Below, one piece after another: positions 63,800-64,000 of a stretch of DNA of 64,000 nucleotides. Position 1 is the first letter of the stretch, and each line of letters begins with the position of its first letter. The stretch lies in the NCBI GenBank assembly GCA_964369975.1, contig CAYJFZ010000005.1, positions 47,588 through 111,587 on the forward strand, read 5' to 3'. Source of the DNA: RGIG3102 sp964369975 (GTDB lineage: Bacteria; Bacillota; Clostridia; Oscillospirales; Ruminococcaceae). The translations under genes were made by a program, and so were the position numbers. Below the pieces are notes generated by a model that saw only the letters and a program-made list of their open reading frames with translations, was not told where the DNA came from and ran no database searches.

Positions 63800-63875
63800 T
63801 GGCTCCCCCAGTTGGACTTGAACCAACGACCCTGCGATTAACAGTCGCATGCTCTACCAGCTGAGCTATAGGGGA
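63800..63875 (-). tRNA. tRNA-Asn (anticodon GTT)
   Basis: Cloverleaf on the minus strand: acceptor TCCCCTA/TGGGGGA with G discriminator and encoded CCA, anticodon stem TGCGA/TCGCA with loop CTGTTAA, and T-loop GGTTCAAGTCC. It follows 5S rRNA on the same strand, as a distal rRNA-operon tRNA. Confidence 0.97.
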
Positions 63876-63948
63876 ATATATATTCTGTTATGTTTACTTG
63901 TTATTAAATTATCTTTGCTTTCCTACATATATTTTCTTAAAAAAATAT

Positions 63949-64000
63949 GCCAGCACCTTCCTATTTTCCCGGGACGCTTCCATCCAAGTATTTTCGGCAC
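63949..64000 (-). rRNA. rrf: 5S ribosomal RNA, 3' part
   Basis: The minus strand at the right edge reads GTGCCGAAAATACTTGG, then GGGAAAATAGGAAGGTGCTGGC, the typical 3' half of a clostridial 5S rRNA. The 5' half, and presumably 23S and 16S rRNA, lie outside the window. tRNA-Asn follows after about 74 nt. Confidence 0.85.

Larger units (their letters stand above)
63542..63812. repeat. Tandem duplication downstream of tRNA-Asn
   Basis: Two units of about 130 bp (63548-63677 and 63682-63812), about 134 bp apart, are nearly identical. Each has an inner GCGAC/GTCGC and AACAGTCC/GGACTGTT stem, a GAGTGC/GCACTC hairpin and, on the right, sequence of the tRNA-Asn 3' end. In the first unit tRNA-like GTTGGACTTG (63542-63551) and CAAGTCCAAC (63616-63625) form outer inverted arms. 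Confidence 0.85.

Noticed and set aside
63664..63864. 66-residue frame on the plus strand ending PPVGLEPTTLRLTVACSTS
   Set aside because: It reads across the duplicated repeats and the antisense of tRNA-Asn, a familiar false gene.

Overview
The window is a chromosomal segment of a low-GC, endospore-forming Firmicute, most likely an anaerobic member of the Clostridia. The reasons are the AT-rich composition, SpoIIE and SpoVS, two T-box leaders, a DarA-holB-RicT cluster, a two-cluster ferredoxin, strong AGGAGG ribosome sites and many short hairpin-plus-U terminators. I cannot name the genus. The right edge runs into an rRNA operon read leftward: the 3' part of 5S rRNA followed by tRNA-Asn.

Layout. 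0-3.6 kb: pheS-pheT (pheT runs off the left edge) behind a T-box, then acpS and an ArsR regulator. 3.7-14.5 kb: twelve leftward genes forming a compact phage particle and lysis cassette, in order terminase small and large subunits, a small membrane protein, portal, scaffold-like protein, N4-gp56-type capsid, connectors, beta-rich tail protein, S74-chaperone fibre, M23 lysin, two small membrane proteins and a coiled-coil protein. It has no integrase, repressor, replication gene or tape measure, and lies downstream of the 3' end of tRNA-Lys. 15-25 kb: spoVS, ymdB, rny, thrS behind a T-box, and an htrA/histidine kinase/response regulator set. 25-33.5 kb: ychF, mtnN, a VanZ-like gene, ptsI, darA-holB-ricT, ferredoxin, a YnzC protein and a hemolysin III family protein. 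33.8-38.6 kb: an unknown protein with a duplicated motif, an HxlR regulator, a three-gene ABC importer, greA and ruvX. 38.7-49.6 kb: spoIIE, a CofE-like ligase, gltX, an AbrB protein, dTDP-rhamnose genes (no rmlC in the window) with a glycosyltransferase, and a lipoprotein hydrolase. 49.7-56 kb: an APC permease, a tautomerase, a GH25 lysozyme, a structured RNA candidate ahead of hpf, and an RlmL-type methyltransferase. 56-62.2 kb: membrane proteins, a lipoprotein, two membrane-anchored thioredoxin-like paralogues (one without cysteines) and an Ig-like surface protein. 62.2-64 kb: a region of different composition with small overlapping frames, an autoregulated XRE/membrane protein pair, tandem repeats, tRNA-Asn and 5S rRNA.

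The housekeeping genes serve translation (PheST, ThrS, GltX, tRNAs, HPF), RNA turnover (RNase Y, YmdB, RicT), c-di-AMP sensing (DarA), sporulation and the cell surface. The strongest candidate for something undescribed is the integrase-less particle cassette, which could be a gene-transfer-agent-like or domesticated phage system. Second-line candidates are the redox-active/redox-dead thioredoxin pair, the EWTMF-repeat protein and the unusual 62.2-62.6 kb element.
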